Positions 1 through 8,650 of a stretch of DNA of 64,000 nt are shown here, in pieces. The first letter of the stretch is position 1; each line of letters starts with the position of its first letter. Location of the stretch: NCBI RefSeq assembly GCF_001646665.1, contig NZ_LWBU01000158.1, forward strand, positions 132,392-196,391, given 5' to 3'. The stretch comes from Streptomyces noursei (GTDB lineage: Bacteria > Actinomycetota > Actinomycetes > Streptomycetales > Streptomycetaceae). Under the pieces are notes generated by a model, which saw nothing but the letters and a program-made list of their open reading frames with translations, had not been told where the DNA came from and searched no databases. Position numbers and translations under genes: made by a program.

Positions 1-21
1 GGCGTTGTCGTCGGTCACCAT
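1..21 (-). CDS. possible 5' end of a gene running off the left edge
   Basis: On the minus strand an ATG at base 21, followed at once by GTG, opens a frame reading M-V-T-D-D-N-A that leaves the window. A purine-rich GGGGGA lies just upstream of these starts and would suit the GTG at base 18. About 130 bases separate it from the stop of the next minus-strand gene. Seven codons are too few to identify a product, so this is only a candidate start. Confidence 0.3.
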
Positions 22-151
22 GTCCCCCGTGGCCCTTCGGGCACGGGAGGTGCCCCCACCGCCATGGCTCCCTCCTCCGCCTTGCGATCGCACGCACCGG
101 ACACCGCGACCCCCGCCCTCCGGGCGGACGCCGATACTTTGCGGACACTCC

Positions 152-1975
152 CTAGTCGTACGTCAGGCCGTAGCCCACCGGATGGAGCACCTGGGTCGGG
201 TCGTCCGCGCGCTGCACGGGGACGGGCAGCCGCCCTTCCGGCCGCGCCCGGCCCGCGATGACCCGGGCGGCGGCCCGCAGTTCGACGTCCGTCCAGGAGT
301 AGGTCGCCAGCGTGGCGCGCTGGCCGGTGAGACGGGCGATGTCGTACGGGTTGCGGATGGCGACCGTGACGACCGGGACGCCCGTGGCGGCCAGCCGGGA
401 CACCAGGGTGCGCTGGCTGCTGGTCGCCGTCACGTTGTACGTCCCGACGACCACCGCGTCCTTGCCGGCCGCCGCCGCCACCGCCTCGTCGATCTTCGCG
501 GTGGTCGGGGCCGTGCCGGTCGGCAGCACCGTGGTGGTGAAGCCGAGTTCGGCGAGGGCGCCGGCCAGGGTGGCGGTCGGCGGGCCGGTCGTCCCCGAGG
601 GGGAGGCGGCGTCGGCGCCGACGACCAGGAGGTTCGGCAGGCGGGCGCTGTCGAGCGGGAGCAGCCCGCCCTCGTTGAGCAGCAGGGTGGTGGTCCGCTC
701 GGCGATCCGGTCGGCGGTGGCCAGGTGCGGCCGGGTGCCCACCGTGCGGTCGACGGCGTCGTGGGTGACGTAGGGCTCGTGGAAGAGACCCAGCTTCGCC
801 TTCAGGCGCAGGATGCGGCGAATCGATTCGTCGATCCTGGCCTCGCTGATCTCCCCGCTCCGCACCGCCGCCAGCACGGCGTTCCACGCCACCGCCAGCT
901 TCGGCGGGTTGAGGAGCTGGTCGCAGCCCGCCTTCAGGGCGAGGACCGGCACCCGGTCGTCGCCGTACTTGGTCCGCACGCCCTCCATGCCGAGCGAGTC
1001 GGTCACGACCACCCCGTCGTAGCCCAGCTGCTCCCTGAGGATCCCGGTGAGGATGGGACGGGAGAGGGTGGCGGGGTCCTCGGCCGGGTCGAGGGCGGGG
1101 ACCACGATGTGCGCCGTCATGATCGAGTCGATGCCGGCGGCGATCGCGGCGCGGAACGGCGGGGCGTCGAGCGTCCGCCACTGCTCCCGGGTGTGGGTGA
1201 TGGTCGGCAGGCCGTAGTGGCTGTCGACGGACGTGTCGCCGTGGCCGGGGAAGTGCTTGGACGTGGCGGCGACGCCCGCCCGCTGGTAGCCGCTGACCTG
1301 GGCGGCGACCATGCCGGCGACGGCCCTCGGGTCGGCGCCGAAGGAGCGCACGCCGATGACGGGGTTGGCCGGGTTGACGTTGACGTCCGCGACGGGCGCG
1401 TAGTTCTGCCGGATGCCCATCGCGGCCAGTTCGGTGCCCGCCAGGTGGGCGGCGCGCCGGGCGTCGGAGCGCGAGCCGCCCGCGCCGAGCGCCATGGCGC
1501 CGGGCATGAGCGTGGCCGGTTCCCCTATCCGGGCGACGATGCCGTGCTCCTGGTCGATGGAGATCAGGAGCGGCACGGGGACGGCCCGGTCGAGCGCGGC
1601 GCGCTGGACGCCGTTGGACAGGTCGGCGATCTGGTGCGGGTCGCGGGTGTTGTGGGCCCAGGAGAAGTAGATGATGCCGCCGACGTGGTACCGCGCGATC
1701 AGCTCGGCGGCGGTGCGCACGCCGATCTCCTTGAGGTTGGCGTCGACGTCGGCCTGGTCGGGGTCCGTGGCGGAGTGCCCGTACACCCGCATGACGAAGA
1801 GCTGGCCGACCTTCTCCTCCAGGCTCATCCGGGAGATGAGCCGTTCGAGGCGGCGCTCGTCGGATGCCGCCCCCGCGGGGGTGGCGGCCCCGGTGACGGC
1901 GGCGGCCGCCGCCGCGGCGGTGACGGTCAGGAGGGTGCGTCTGGAGGGGGTGGTGGCGGTGGCGCGGTGGTGCAT
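152..1975 (-). CDS. secreted GH3 beta-N-acetylhexosaminidase
   Basis: This 607-residue glycoside hydrolase family 3 protein should cleave beta-linked N-acetylhexosamines from peptidoglycan or chitin fragments outside the cell. The N-terminus has a Tat-type signal (SRRTLL at residues 11-16, then an Ala-rich stretch ending near PAGA). The NagZ-type motif KHFPGHGDT, with a downstream DSH, carries the conserved Lys-His and Asp-His residues, and VVVTDSLGM holds the expected Asp nucleophile. A C-terminal GH3 domain follows, making it longer than one-domain NagZ enzymes of about 340 residues. The ATG at 1975 was chosen over an upstream in-frame start because GGAAGGAG sits correctly before it and the signal peptide begins there. 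Seen: motifs and signal. Inferred: substrate. Confidence 0.9.
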   Translation of the reverse strand: MHHRATATTPSRRTLLTVTAAAAAAAVTGAATPAGAASDERRLERLISRMSLEEKVGQLFVMRVYGHSATDPDQADVDANLKEIGVRTAAELIARYHVGGIIYFSWAHNTRDPHQIADLSNGVQRAALDRAVPVPLLISIDQEHGIVARIGEPATLMPGAMALGAGGSRSDARRAAHLAGTELAAMGIRQNYAPVADVNVNPANPVIGVRSFGADPRAVAGMVAAQVSGYQRAGVAATSKHFPGHGDTSVDSHYGLPTITHTREQWRTLDAPPFRAAIAAGIDSIMTAHIVVPALDPAEDPATLSRPILTGILREQLGYDGVVVTDSLGMEGVRTKYGDDRVPVLALKAGCDQLLNPPKLAVAWNAVLAAVRSGEISEARIDESIRRILRLKAKLGLFHEPYVTHDAVDRTVGTRPHLATADRIAERTTTLLLNEGGLLPLDSARLPNLLVVGADAASPSGTTGPPTATLAGALAELGFTTTVLPTGTAPTTAKIDEAVAAAAGKDAVVVGTYNVTATSSQRTLVSRLAATGVPVVTVAIRNPYDIARLTGQRATLATYSWTDVELRAAARVIAGRARPEGRLPVPVQRADDPTQVLHPVGYGLTYD

Positions 1976-2048
1976 CGGTGCTCCTTCCGGCCATGCGGAT
2001 GAAGGAAACTTCCAAGGAGTCACGCATAGCCGGAAAGTAACTGCCAGG

Positions 2049-2702
2049 TCAAGGACCCTCGCACGCCGCGCCGGGAACGGCAGCCGGTGCCGGGAGGCCG
2101 CCCCCGGGCCCCCGCGCCGCACCGGTCCACGGGCCCGGTGCCGCGGCCACCGGCGCGCCCGCACCCGCCCGCGCCTCGTCGAGGAGCGCCCGCGCCTTCG
2201 CCTCCGCCTGGTCGTACCGCTCGGGGTAGGCCGACCGCTGCACGCCCTGCGCGACCTGGCCGGCGGTCCACTCCGGGTGGGCGCGCTCGGTCTTGACGGC
2301 CCGGGTGAAGAACGCGTCGGACGCGTACGTCACGTCCATGCACTGCTCGCGGGTGCCCCACCCCTGGCTCGGGCGCTGCTGGAAGACGCCGACCGAGTCG
2401 AGGTGCCCGCAGTCCAGGTTGTGCATGTGGGACTCGACCCACCCGGCCTCGAAGCCGGCGAGCATCACCTTGTCGTTGACGCCCAGTTCGCTGCCCACCC
2501 GGTAGACGATCCTGATCACCTCCGGGTCGTGCTCCGGAGGCACCACGCAGGCCGAGCCGCTCCCCAGCTCCGTGGCCGGGACGTGGTCCCCGACGGGCGG
2601 CGGCTCCTTCGTCACCGCGGCGCCGGCGGGCCGCTGCGCACCGGCCAGTGACCAGGCGGCGGCGAGACCGCCGGCCCGCACGAAGCTGCGTCTGGACACC
2701 AT
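2049..2702 (-). CDS. Tat-exported lysozyme-fold-like protein
   Basis: The 217-residue product starts with a twin-arginine signal (SRRSFV near residue 3, then a hydrophobic AGGLAAAWSLAGA stretch). The mature part has a region reading AGFEAGWVESHMHNL...DSVGVFQQRPSQGWG. This resembles the lytic-transglycosylase/lysozyme-like domain of many secreted actinobacterial proteins, with the Glu of WVESH as likely catalytic acid. The C-terminus is Ala/Pro/Gly-rich and low in complexity. The ATG at 2702 has GAAGGAG upstream. It lies 73 bases from the next gene, which is also secreted, so a cell-wall role fits both. The enzymatic assignment is inferred from motif similarity only. Confidence 0.7.
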   Translation of the reverse strand: MVSRRSFVRAGGLAAAWSLAGAQRPAGAAVTKEPPPVGDHVPATELGSGSACVVPPEHDPEVIRIVYRVGSELGVNDKVMLAGFEAGWVESHMHNLDCGHLDSVGVFQQRPSQGWGTREQCMDVTYASDAFFTRAVKTERAHPEWTAGQVAQGVQRSAYPERYDQAEAKARALLDEARAGAGAPVAAAPGPWTGAARGPGGGLPAPAAVPGAACEGP

Positions 2703-2952
2703 GAGGAACTCCTTCGGGCGAGGTCGGGGAATGCCCCGGCCGGTCCCGGGGATCACGCCAGGTTCACACCCGTACGCCCGCTCACCGTGCCCATGTGACG
2801 CCGTGTCGCCCGGAGCCCGCCCGAACAGTGCACAGCCGGGGGTCGGGCCGGGGGCCGGGGGCCGTGCCTGCGACCGCCGCGACGGCTCCGTCCGGGCGGG
2901 GCGGGGGTGCTGGCGGTCCGTCCGGGCCGGGCGGGAGCGCCGGGCGGTCCGT

Positions 2953-3738
2953 TCAGGCGAGTCGGGCGAGATGCTCCCGCCCGGCCGCCAGCAGCGGCGG
3001 CAGGTCGGCCGCGGCCGGGTACCACCGCTTCTCGTACTCCCAGCACACCCACTGCTCGCCGTCCCCGTCGCCCACCGGCGCCAGGCACTCCGCGAGCGGC
3101 ACCGCCCCGGCCCCCAGGGGCAGCGGGGTGCCGTCCTGCGCCGAGGCGACGTCCTTCACCTGCACGTACCCCAGGTAGGGCGCCAGCACGGCGTGCGTCG
3201 CCGCCGGTGCCTCGCCGGCCGCCCAGGGGTGCAGCACGTCCCACAGCGCGCCCACGTGCTTGTGGCCGACCGCCCCCACGATCCTCGCCAGGTCCGCGCC
3301 CGTGGGATGCGAGTCGTGGGTCTCCACCAGGATCCGTACGCCCAGGTCGGCCGCGACCTCCGCCGCCGCGCCCAGCCGCCGGGCCGCCGTGGCGTCCGCC
3401 TCCGCCGGGTCCTGATCGCCCCCGCCCGGGAACACCCGGACGTACGGCGCGCCCAGGTCGGCCGCGAGGTACAGCAGCCGGTGCAGCTCCTCGTACACGG
3501 GCTCGTCGTCCCCGGCCTCGGCGACCCGCGCGTACCCCGCGACCGTCAGGATCTCGACGCCCGCCCGTGCGAACTCCTCCGCCACGGCACGCCGCTCGTG
3601 TCCCACGAGCCCCGGGTGCACCGGCTCCTCGGGGTGGGCGCGCAGCTCCACGCCCTGGTAGCCGCTCTCCGCGGCGAGGCGGACGACGTCGGGGACCGGC
3701 ATCCCGGGGACGCCGAGGGTGGAGAAGGCGTACTTCAC
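2953..3738 (-). CDS. sugar phosphate isomerase/epimerase, TIM barrel
   Basis: The 261-residue protein belongs to the xylose-isomerase-like TIM-barrel family (AP endonuclease 2 fold). It opens with MKYAFSTLGVPGM and has the metal-site pattern of that family: E in GVELRAHP, LVETHDSHPTG, ALWDVLHPW and VQVKD. The start is a GTG at 3738 with AAGGAG nine bases upstream. It follows the LacI gene on the same strand after a 323-base gap and probably belongs to the same sugar-utilisation locus, which has a second isomerase of this fold at 7585-8397. The substrate cannot be read from the sequence. Confidence 0.8.
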   Translation of the reverse strand: MKYAFSTLGVPGMPVPDVVRLAAESGYQGVELRAHPEEPVHPGLVGHERRAVAEEFARAGVEILTVAGYARVAEAGDDEPVYEELHRLLYLAADLGAPYVRVFPGGGDQDPAEADATAARRLGAAAEVAADLGVRILVETHDSHPTGADLARIVGAVGHKHVGALWDVLHPWAAGEAPAATHAVLAPYLGYVQVKDVASAQDGTPLPLGAGAVPLAECLAPVGDGDGEQWVCWEYEKRWYPAAADLPPLLAAGREHLARLA

Positions 3739-4061
3739 GGTCTGGAGCTCCTTCGTGCGGTACGGGCGCCGCTCCGGGCCCGGTGCGTTCCCGGGGGAAC
3801 GTACCCCGCGGCCGCGCCGTCATGGCCCGCGCAACGGCGCCCGCCCGCCGCCCGGCCCAAGCCCGCCCCATACACCCGTACATCCGTACGCCCGGCACGG
3901 CCCCCGGCCGCCCAAGGCCAGCGCCGGGTGCCGCACGAGCCCGGCCCGCCTCCGCGCGCGGGGTGCCGCGCACACGGGCGCGCCACGGCGTGCTCCCGCA
4001 CCCGCCGCCGCCCCGGCACGGGCCGCGCGGCCGGGCGCTTCCGTACGGCGGGCCCGTCCGG
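3739..4061. other. 323-base intergenic stretch
   Basis: No convincing gene is seen here. The stretch is very GC-rich. Near its downstream end is a perfect 7+7 inverted repeat, CGTTCCC-GG-GGGAACG at 3786-3801, about 50 bases before the start of the sugar isomerase gene on the minus strand. It could be an operator for that gene. No clear promoter boxes were found. Confidence 0.5.
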
Positions 4062-5123
4062 TCAGGCCGCCGGCCGGCCCGTGGACGCGCGGACCACGAG
4101 GTCCCCGCCGATCGTGGCGACGCCGCCCGGCGGAGGGGCCTCCGTGCCGGTCGCCAGCCGCCCGGCCCGCGCCCCCGCCTCGTGCAGCGGCAGCCGTACG
4201 GTGGTGAGCGCGGGCACCGCGTCCACCGAGAACGGCAGGTCGTCGAAGCCCGCCACGGAGATGTCGTCCGGGATGCGCAGCCCCCGGTCGCGCAGCGCGG
4301 CGCAGGCGCCCAGCGCCACCGTGTCGTTGGCGGCCACCACGGCGGTGAGGTCCGGTGCGCGCCGCAGCAGCTCCAGCGTCGCGTCGTACCCGGAGCGCCG
4401 GTCGTAGCGGCCGTGCACGGTGAGCCGGTCCAGGCCCGCGCCGCCCAGCCCGGCGGCCTCCATCGCGGCGCGGTGACCCTCCAGGCGGTGGCGGGTGGTG
4501 GTGCGCTCGGCGGGGCCGGCGACGTACCCGATCCGCCGGTGCCCCAGCGTCAGCAGGTGCTCCGTCAGCCGCCGCCCGCCGCCCCGGTTGTCGAAGGTCA
4601 GCGCCGCCGTGATCGCCTCGCCCGCCCCGGGCACCGGCGGCCGGCCGCACAGCACCACGCGGGTCCCGGCGTCCGCGAGCCTGGCCAGCTTGGCGGCCGT
4701 CGCCGCGGTGTGGACCGCGTCCTCGACCGCCCCGCCGGTCAGGACGACGGCGGCCGCGCGCTGGCGCTGGAGGAGGGTCAGATAGGTCAGCTCCCGCTCG
4801 GGGGAGCCCCCGGTGTTGCAGACGACGGCGAGCTTCTCCCCGCCCGCCCGCCCCGACCCCTCGCCCATGGCGTGCTGCGCGGCCCCGGCCATGATCCCGA
4901 AGAACGGGTCGGCGATGTCGTTCACCAGGATGCCGACCAGGTCGGAGGTGGCGGCGGCGAGCGCGCTGGCGGGGCCGTTCAGCACGTAGTCGAGTTCGTC
5001 GACCGCCCGCAGCACCCGCTCCCGGGTGGCGGCCGCGACGGGGTAGTTGCCGTTCAGGACGCGGGAGACGGTGGCCGGGGACACCCGGGCGCGCGCCGCC
5101 ACATCGGCCAGGGTGACTGTCAT
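4062..5123 (-). CDS. LacI-family transcriptional repressor
   Basis: The 353-residue protein has the LacI helix-turn-helix at residues 4-25 (TLADVAARARVSPATVSRVLNG), a hinge, and a periplasmic-binding-protein-like effector domain with the usual LVGILVNDIADPFF and ISVAGFDDLPF segments. ATG 5123 has GGAGGAACGCG upstream. It is divergent from a three-gene sugar operon, and a near-palindromic LacI-type operator lies between them at 5195-5210. The likely role is substrate-responsive repression of that operon and of itself. The inducer is unknown. Confidence 0.93.
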   Translation of the reverse strand: MTVTLADVAARARVSPATVSRVLNGNYPVAAATRERVLRAVDELDYVLNGPASALAAATSDLVGILVNDIADPFFGIMAGAAQHAMGEGSGRAGGEKLAVVCNTGGSPERELTYLTLLQRQRAAAVVLTGGAVEDAVHTAATAAKLARLADAGTRVVLCGRPPVPGAGEAITAALTFDNRGGGRRLTEHLLTLGHRRIGYVAGPAERTTTRHRLEGHRAAMEAAGLGGAGLDRLTVHGRYDRRSGYDATLELLRRAPDLTAVVAANDTVALGACAALRDRGLRIPDDISVAGFDDLPFSVDAVPALTTVRLPLHEAGARAGRLATGTEAPPPGGVATIGGDLVVRASTGRPAA

Positions 5124-5194
5124 CGCGTTCCTCCGAGGAGAGTCGGACGAGGCCCTTGTCCGGGCCGCTGTCGGCAGGCTAGCGTCATCACCGG

Positions 5195-5210
5195 TAGAAA
5201 GCGCTTGCTA
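5195..5210. promoter_or_regulatory. LacI-family operator
   Basis: TAGAAAGC-GCTTGCTA is a 16-base palindrome with one mismatch. It matches the classic LacI/GalR-type core AAAGCGCTT and sits midway between the divergent LacI repressor (start 5123) and the Gfo/Idh operon (start 5298). Binding here would control both directions. Confidence 0.8.
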
Positions 5211-5297
5211 CGACGTCGTCCGGGCATGACTCACCCGGGCGAGCCGCCTCGCGGACCGGCCGCGACCCACGGCGCCGACGACACTTGGAGGACCTTC

Positions 5298-6449
5298 GTG
5301 ACAAGCAGAACCGTGCGGATCGCCATGAACGGCGTCACGGGGCGGATGGGGTACCGGCAGCACCTGGTCCGCTCGATCCTCGCCCTCCGCGAGCAGGGCG
5401 GCCTGGACCTCGGCGACGGCCAGGTCCTGTGGCCCGAGCCCGTCCTCGTCGGCCGCCGCGAGCACGCCCTGCGCGAACTCGCCGACCGCCACGGCCTGAC
5501 CGAGTGGTCGACCGACCTCGACGCCGTCCTCGCCGACGAGACCACCGAGATCTACTTCGACGCCCAGGTCACCTCCGCCCGCGCCGACGCCCTCACCCGG
5601 GCGATCGCCGCCGGCAAGCACGTCTACACCGAGAAGCCCACCGCCACCGACACCGCCGCGGCCCTCGGACTCGCCCGCCTCGCCCGCGACGCCGGCGTCA
5701 AGCACGGCGTCGTCCAGGACAAGCTCTTCCTGCCGGGCCTGGTGAAGCTGAAGCGCCTCATCGACGGCGGCTTCTTCGGCGAGATCCTCTCCGTGCGCGG
5801 CGAGTTCGGCTACTGGGTCTTCGAGGGCGACTGGCAGGAGGCCCAGCGCCCGTCCTGGAACTACCGCGCCGAGGACGGCGGCGGCATCGTCGTCGACATG
5901 TTCCCGCACTGGGAGTACGTCCTCCACGAGCTGTTCGGCCGCGTCACCGCCGTCACCGCCCACGTCACCACCCACGTGCCGCAGCGCTGGGACGAGGACG
6001 GCAAGCCCTACGCCGCCACCGCCGACGACGCCGCGTACGGCATCTTCCAGCTGGCGAGCGGCGCCGTGGCCCAGATCAACTCCTCCTGGGCGGTACGCGT
6101 CCACCGCGACGAGCTGGTCGAGTTCCAGGTCGACGGCACCCACGGATCGGCCGTCGCCGGGCTGCGCGGCTGCCGCGTCCAGCACCGCTCCACCACCCCC
6201 AAGCCGGTGTGGAACCCCGACATCCCCGCCACGGAGGCGTTCCGCGACCAGTGGCAGGAGGTCCCCGACAACACCGTGTTCGACAACGGTTTCAAGGCCC
6301 AGTGGGAGCTGTTCCTGCGGCACGTGGTGCTCGACGAGCCGTACCACTGGGACCTGCTGGCCGGCGCGCGCGGCGTGCAACTCGCCGAACTGGGCCTGAA
6401 GTCCTCCGCGGAGGGCCGCCGCCACGACGTGCCGGAGCTGACGCTGTGA
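5298..6449 (+). CDS. Gfo/Idh/MocA-family oxidoreductase
   Basis: The 383-residue NAD(P)-dependent dehydrogenase has an N-terminal Rossmann fold (VRIAMNGVTGRMGYRQHL), the family signature KHVYTEKPTATD, and a C-terminal alpha/beta domain. It starts with GTG at 5298, with TTGGAGGACC upstream; the same frame is open much further upstream, but that extension has no signal and overlaps other genes. It is first in an operon with a DUF993 protein (overlap of four bases) and a sugar isomerase, and lies opposite a LacI repressor. Probable role: oxidation of a sugar or cyclitol in a catabolic route. The substrate is not identifiable. Confidence 0.9.
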   Translation: MTSRTVRIAMNGVTGRMGYRQHLVRSILALREQGGLDLGDGQVLWPEPVLVGRREHALRELADRHGLTEWSTDLDAVLADETTEIYFDAQVTSARADALTRAIAAGKHVYTEKPTATDTAAALGLARLARDAGVKHGVVQDKLFLPGLVKLKRLIDGGFFGEILSVRGEFGYWVFEGDWQEAQRPSWNYRAEDGGGIVVDMFPHWEYVLHELFGRVTAVTAHVTTHVPQRWDEDGKPYAATADDAAYGIFQLASGAVAQINSSWAVRVHRDELVEFQVDGTHGSAVAGLRGCRVQHRSTTPKPVWNPDIPATEAFRDQWQEVPDNTVFDNGFKAQWELFLRHVVLDEPYHWDLLAGARGVQLAELGLKSSAEGRRHDVPELTL

Positions 6450-7588
6450 CCATCCGGCTCCCGCACGGCACCTACGAACCGCGCACGGAACCGGCGTCCT
6501 TCACCGCCGGTGGAGCGCCCCTGGCCTCCCGTACGGTCTTCTCCGCCGCCCACGTCGTCGCCGACCCCTCCGCGGACGTGTCCCCGGACTCCCCGGCCGC
6601 GATCGACTGGGACGCCACCCTCGCCTTCCGCCGCCACCTGTGGGCCCACGGACTGGGCGTCGCCGAGGCGATGGACACCGCCCAGCGGGGCATGGGCCTC
6701 GACTGGCCGGCCGCGGCCGAACTCGTCCGCCGCTCGGCCGCCGAGGCGAAGGCGGCCGGCGGCCGGATCGCGGCGGGCGTCGGCACCGACCAGCTGACCG
6801 GCCCCACGGACCTGGCGGGCGTACGCGACGCCTACGAGGAACAGCTGTCGTTCGTCGAGTCCACCGGCGCGCAGCCCGTCCTCATGGCCTCCCGCGCCCT
6901 CGCGGCGACCGCCGTGGGTGCCGAGGACTACCTGGCGGTCTACGGCCACCTGCTGCGCCAGTCCGCCGAACCCGTCGTCCTCCACTGGCTCGGCCCGATG
7001 TTCGACCCGGCCCTGGAGGGCTACTGGGGCTCGGCCGACCCGGACACCGCCACCGACGTCTTCCTGAAGGTCGTCGCCGAGCACCCGGACAAGGTCGACG
7101 GCGTCAAGGTGTCCCTGCTGGACGCCGGGCGGGAGGTCGAGCTGCGCCGCCGACTCCCCGAGGGCGTGCGCTGCTACACCGGCGACGACTTCCACTACCC
7201 CGAACTGATCGAGGGCGACGAGCACGGCTTCAGCCACGCCCTGCTCGGCGTCTTCGACCCGCTCGGCCCGCTGGCGGCGGAAGCGGTACGGGTGCTGGAC
7301 ACCGGCGACAAGGAGGGCTTCCGCGCGCTCCTCGACCCGACCGTCGCCCTCTCCCGGCACCTCTTCTCCGCACCGACCCGCTTCTACAAGACGGGCGTGG
7401 TGTTCCTGGCCTGGCTGGCGGGCCACCAGGACCACTTCACCATGGTCGGCGGCCTCCAGTCGGCCCGCTCGCTGCCGCACCTGGCGAAGGCGTACGAAAT
7501 GGCCGACGGACTGGGCCTGTTCCCGGACCCGGAGCTGGCCGAGGCCCGCATGAAGTCCCTGCTGTCGGTGTACGGAGCCGAGCGATGA
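6446..7588 (+). CDS. DUF993 (dihydrodipicolinate-synthase-like) protein
   Basis: The 380-residue protein matches what I know of the DUF993 family, TIM-barrel proteins related to dihydrodipicolinate synthase/aldolases that occur in actinobacterial sugar operons. Recognisable parts are WAHGLGVAEAMDTAQRGMGLDW, HWLGPMFDPALEGYWG, and DKVDGVKVSLLD with a Lys where class I aldolases place the Schiff-base residue. The GTG start overlaps the stop of the oxidoreductase gene (GTGA), so translation is coupled. An aldolase or lyase step after the oxidoreductase is plausible but inferred. Confidence 0.75.
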   Translation: MTIRLPHGTYEPRTEPASFTAGGAPLASRTVFSAAHVVADPSADVSPDSPAAIDWDATLAFRRHLWAHGLGVAEAMDTAQRGMGLDWPAAAELVRRSAAEAKAAGGRIAAGVGTDQLTGPTDLAGVRDAYEEQLSFVESTGAQPVLMASRALAATAVGAEDYLAVYGHLLRQSAEPVVLHWLGPMFDPALEGYWGSADPDTATDVFLKVVAEHPDKVDGVKVSLLDAGREVELRRRLPEGVRCYTGDDFHYPELIEGDEHGFSHALLGVFDPLGPLAAEAVRVLDTGDKEGFRALLDPTVALSRHLFSAPTRFYKTGVVFLAWLAGHQDHFTMVGGLQSARSLPHLAKAYEMADGLGLFPDPELAEARMKSLLSVYGAER

Positions 7589-8397
7589 GCGATCTGGCCC
7601 GCTTCAGCATCAACCAGATGACCGTCAGACAGCTGCCCCTCCCCGACCTCGTCGACGCCTGCGTGCGCCTCGGCATCCCCGGCGTCGGCCTGTGGCGCGA
7701 ACCGGTCGCGGAGTACGGCCTGGAGGCCACCGCGAAGCTCGTCCGCGACGCGGGGCTCGCCGTCACCACCCTGTGCCGGGGCGGCTTCTTCACCACCACC
7801 GCCGGCCCGGACGACAACCGCGCGGCCGTCGACGAGGCGGCGGCGCTCGGCACCGACACCCTGGTCCTGGTCTCCGGCGGCCTGCCGCCCGGCGGCAAGG
7901 ACCTGCCCGCCGCGCGCGCCCTCATCGCCGGCGCGCTCGCCGAACTGGCCCCGTACGCCGCGTCCCGGGGGGTCCGCCTCGCGATCGAACCCCTCCACCC
8001 GATGTACGCGGCGGACCGGTGCGCGGTCTCCACCCTCGACCAGGCCCTCGCACTGGCCCAGCCGTTCCCCGCCGCGCAGGTGGGTGTCGTGGTCGACACG
8101 TACCACGTCTGGTGGGACGACCGCGCCCCCGCCGCCGTCGCCCGCGCCGGTGCCGAGGGCCGCATCCACTCCTTCCAGCTCGCCGACTGGACCACCCCGC
8201 TCCCCGCCGGTGTCCTCACCGGCCGCGGGCAGCTCGGCGACGGCACCGTCGACCTGCGCGCCTGGCGCGAACGCGTCGACGCGGCCGGCTACACGGGCCC
8301 CATCGAGGTGGAGCTCTTCAACGACACCCTGTGGGCCCGCGACGGCCTCGACGTCCTGGAGGACACGGCACGCCGGTACGTCGCGCACGTGCTCTGA
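7585..8397 (+). CDS. sugar phosphate isomerase/epimerase, TIM barrel
   Basis: The 270-residue protein is a xylose-isomerase-like TIM barrel. Metal-binding-type segments include LAIEPLHPMY, VVVDTYHVWWD, RIHSFQLADW and GPIEVELFND. It starts at ATG 7585, overlapping the preceding stop (ATGA), and is the last gene of the LacI-controlled operon. A strong hairpin terminator follows at 8510-8535. It is distinct from the isomerase at 2953-3738, so the locus encodes two such enzymes. Confidence 0.85.
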   Translation: MSDLARFSINQMTVRQLPLPDLVDACVRLGIPGVGLWREPVAEYGLEATAKLVRDAGLAVTTLCRGGFFTTTAGPDDNRAAVDEAAALGTDTLVLVSGGLPPGGKDLPAARALIAGALAELAPYAASRGVRLAIEPLHPMYAADRCAVSTLDQALALAQPFPAAQVGVVVDTYHVWWDDRAPAAVARAGAEGRIHSFQLADWTTPLPAGVLTGRGQLGDGTVDLRAWRERVDAAGYTGPIEVELFNDTLWARDGLDVLEDTARRYVAHVL

Positions 8398-8460
8398 AAC
8401 TTCTCCCCCAGGCGCGTACAACCTTCCGTGCCCACGCGTGTCATACGTGGTGTCAGGGCT

Positions 8461-8480
8461 TCCGGGGGGATCCGGGGGGA
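8461..8480 (+). repeat. two tandem copies of a 10-base unit
   Basis: TCCGGGGGGA occurs twice in direct succession in the gap after the sugar operon, just before its terminator. No function is apparent. Confidence 0.6.
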
Positions 8481-8509
8481 TTCGGAAAGCCCTGCTGGGG
8501 GGAGCGCTC

Positions 8510-8535
8510 GGGGCCCGGTCCGACGACCGGGCCCC
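8510..8535 (+). terminator. intrinsic-type hairpin terminator
   Basis: A perfect 11-base stem (GGGGCCCGGTC / GACCGGGCCCC) with a CGAC loop, followed by TTCG. It lies 112 bases after the sugar-operon stop, with no U-tract, as is usual in Streptomyces. Confidence 0.8.
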
Positions 8536-8633
8536 TTCGCCGTGCGCCGCCGCCACCGGCCCGCCGGGGACCGGGTGGTGGCGCCGGTTCCCGTGGGTCG
8601 TCCACAGGCCGTACGCGCTGTCGGAGCCCACCG

Positions 8634-8650
8634 GTAGCGTCGGGGGCATG
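8634..8650 (+). promoter_or_regulatory. possible -10 box of a leaderless recD2-like transcript
   Basis: TAGCGT at 8634-8639 resembles a Streptomyces -10 element and ends eight bases before the ATG at 8648. No good ribosome-binding site precedes that ATG, only GGGGG. Together these suggest transcription starting at or next to the start codon. No clear -35 box is visible, so this is tentative. Confidence 0.35.

Noticed and set aside
2907..5297. Long plus-strand open extension upstream of the Gfo/Idh gene
   Set aside because: It is Pro/Arg-rich, lies opposite the isomerase and LacI genes, and has no start signal. The oxidoreductase clearly begins at GTG 5298 with a good ribosome-binding site.
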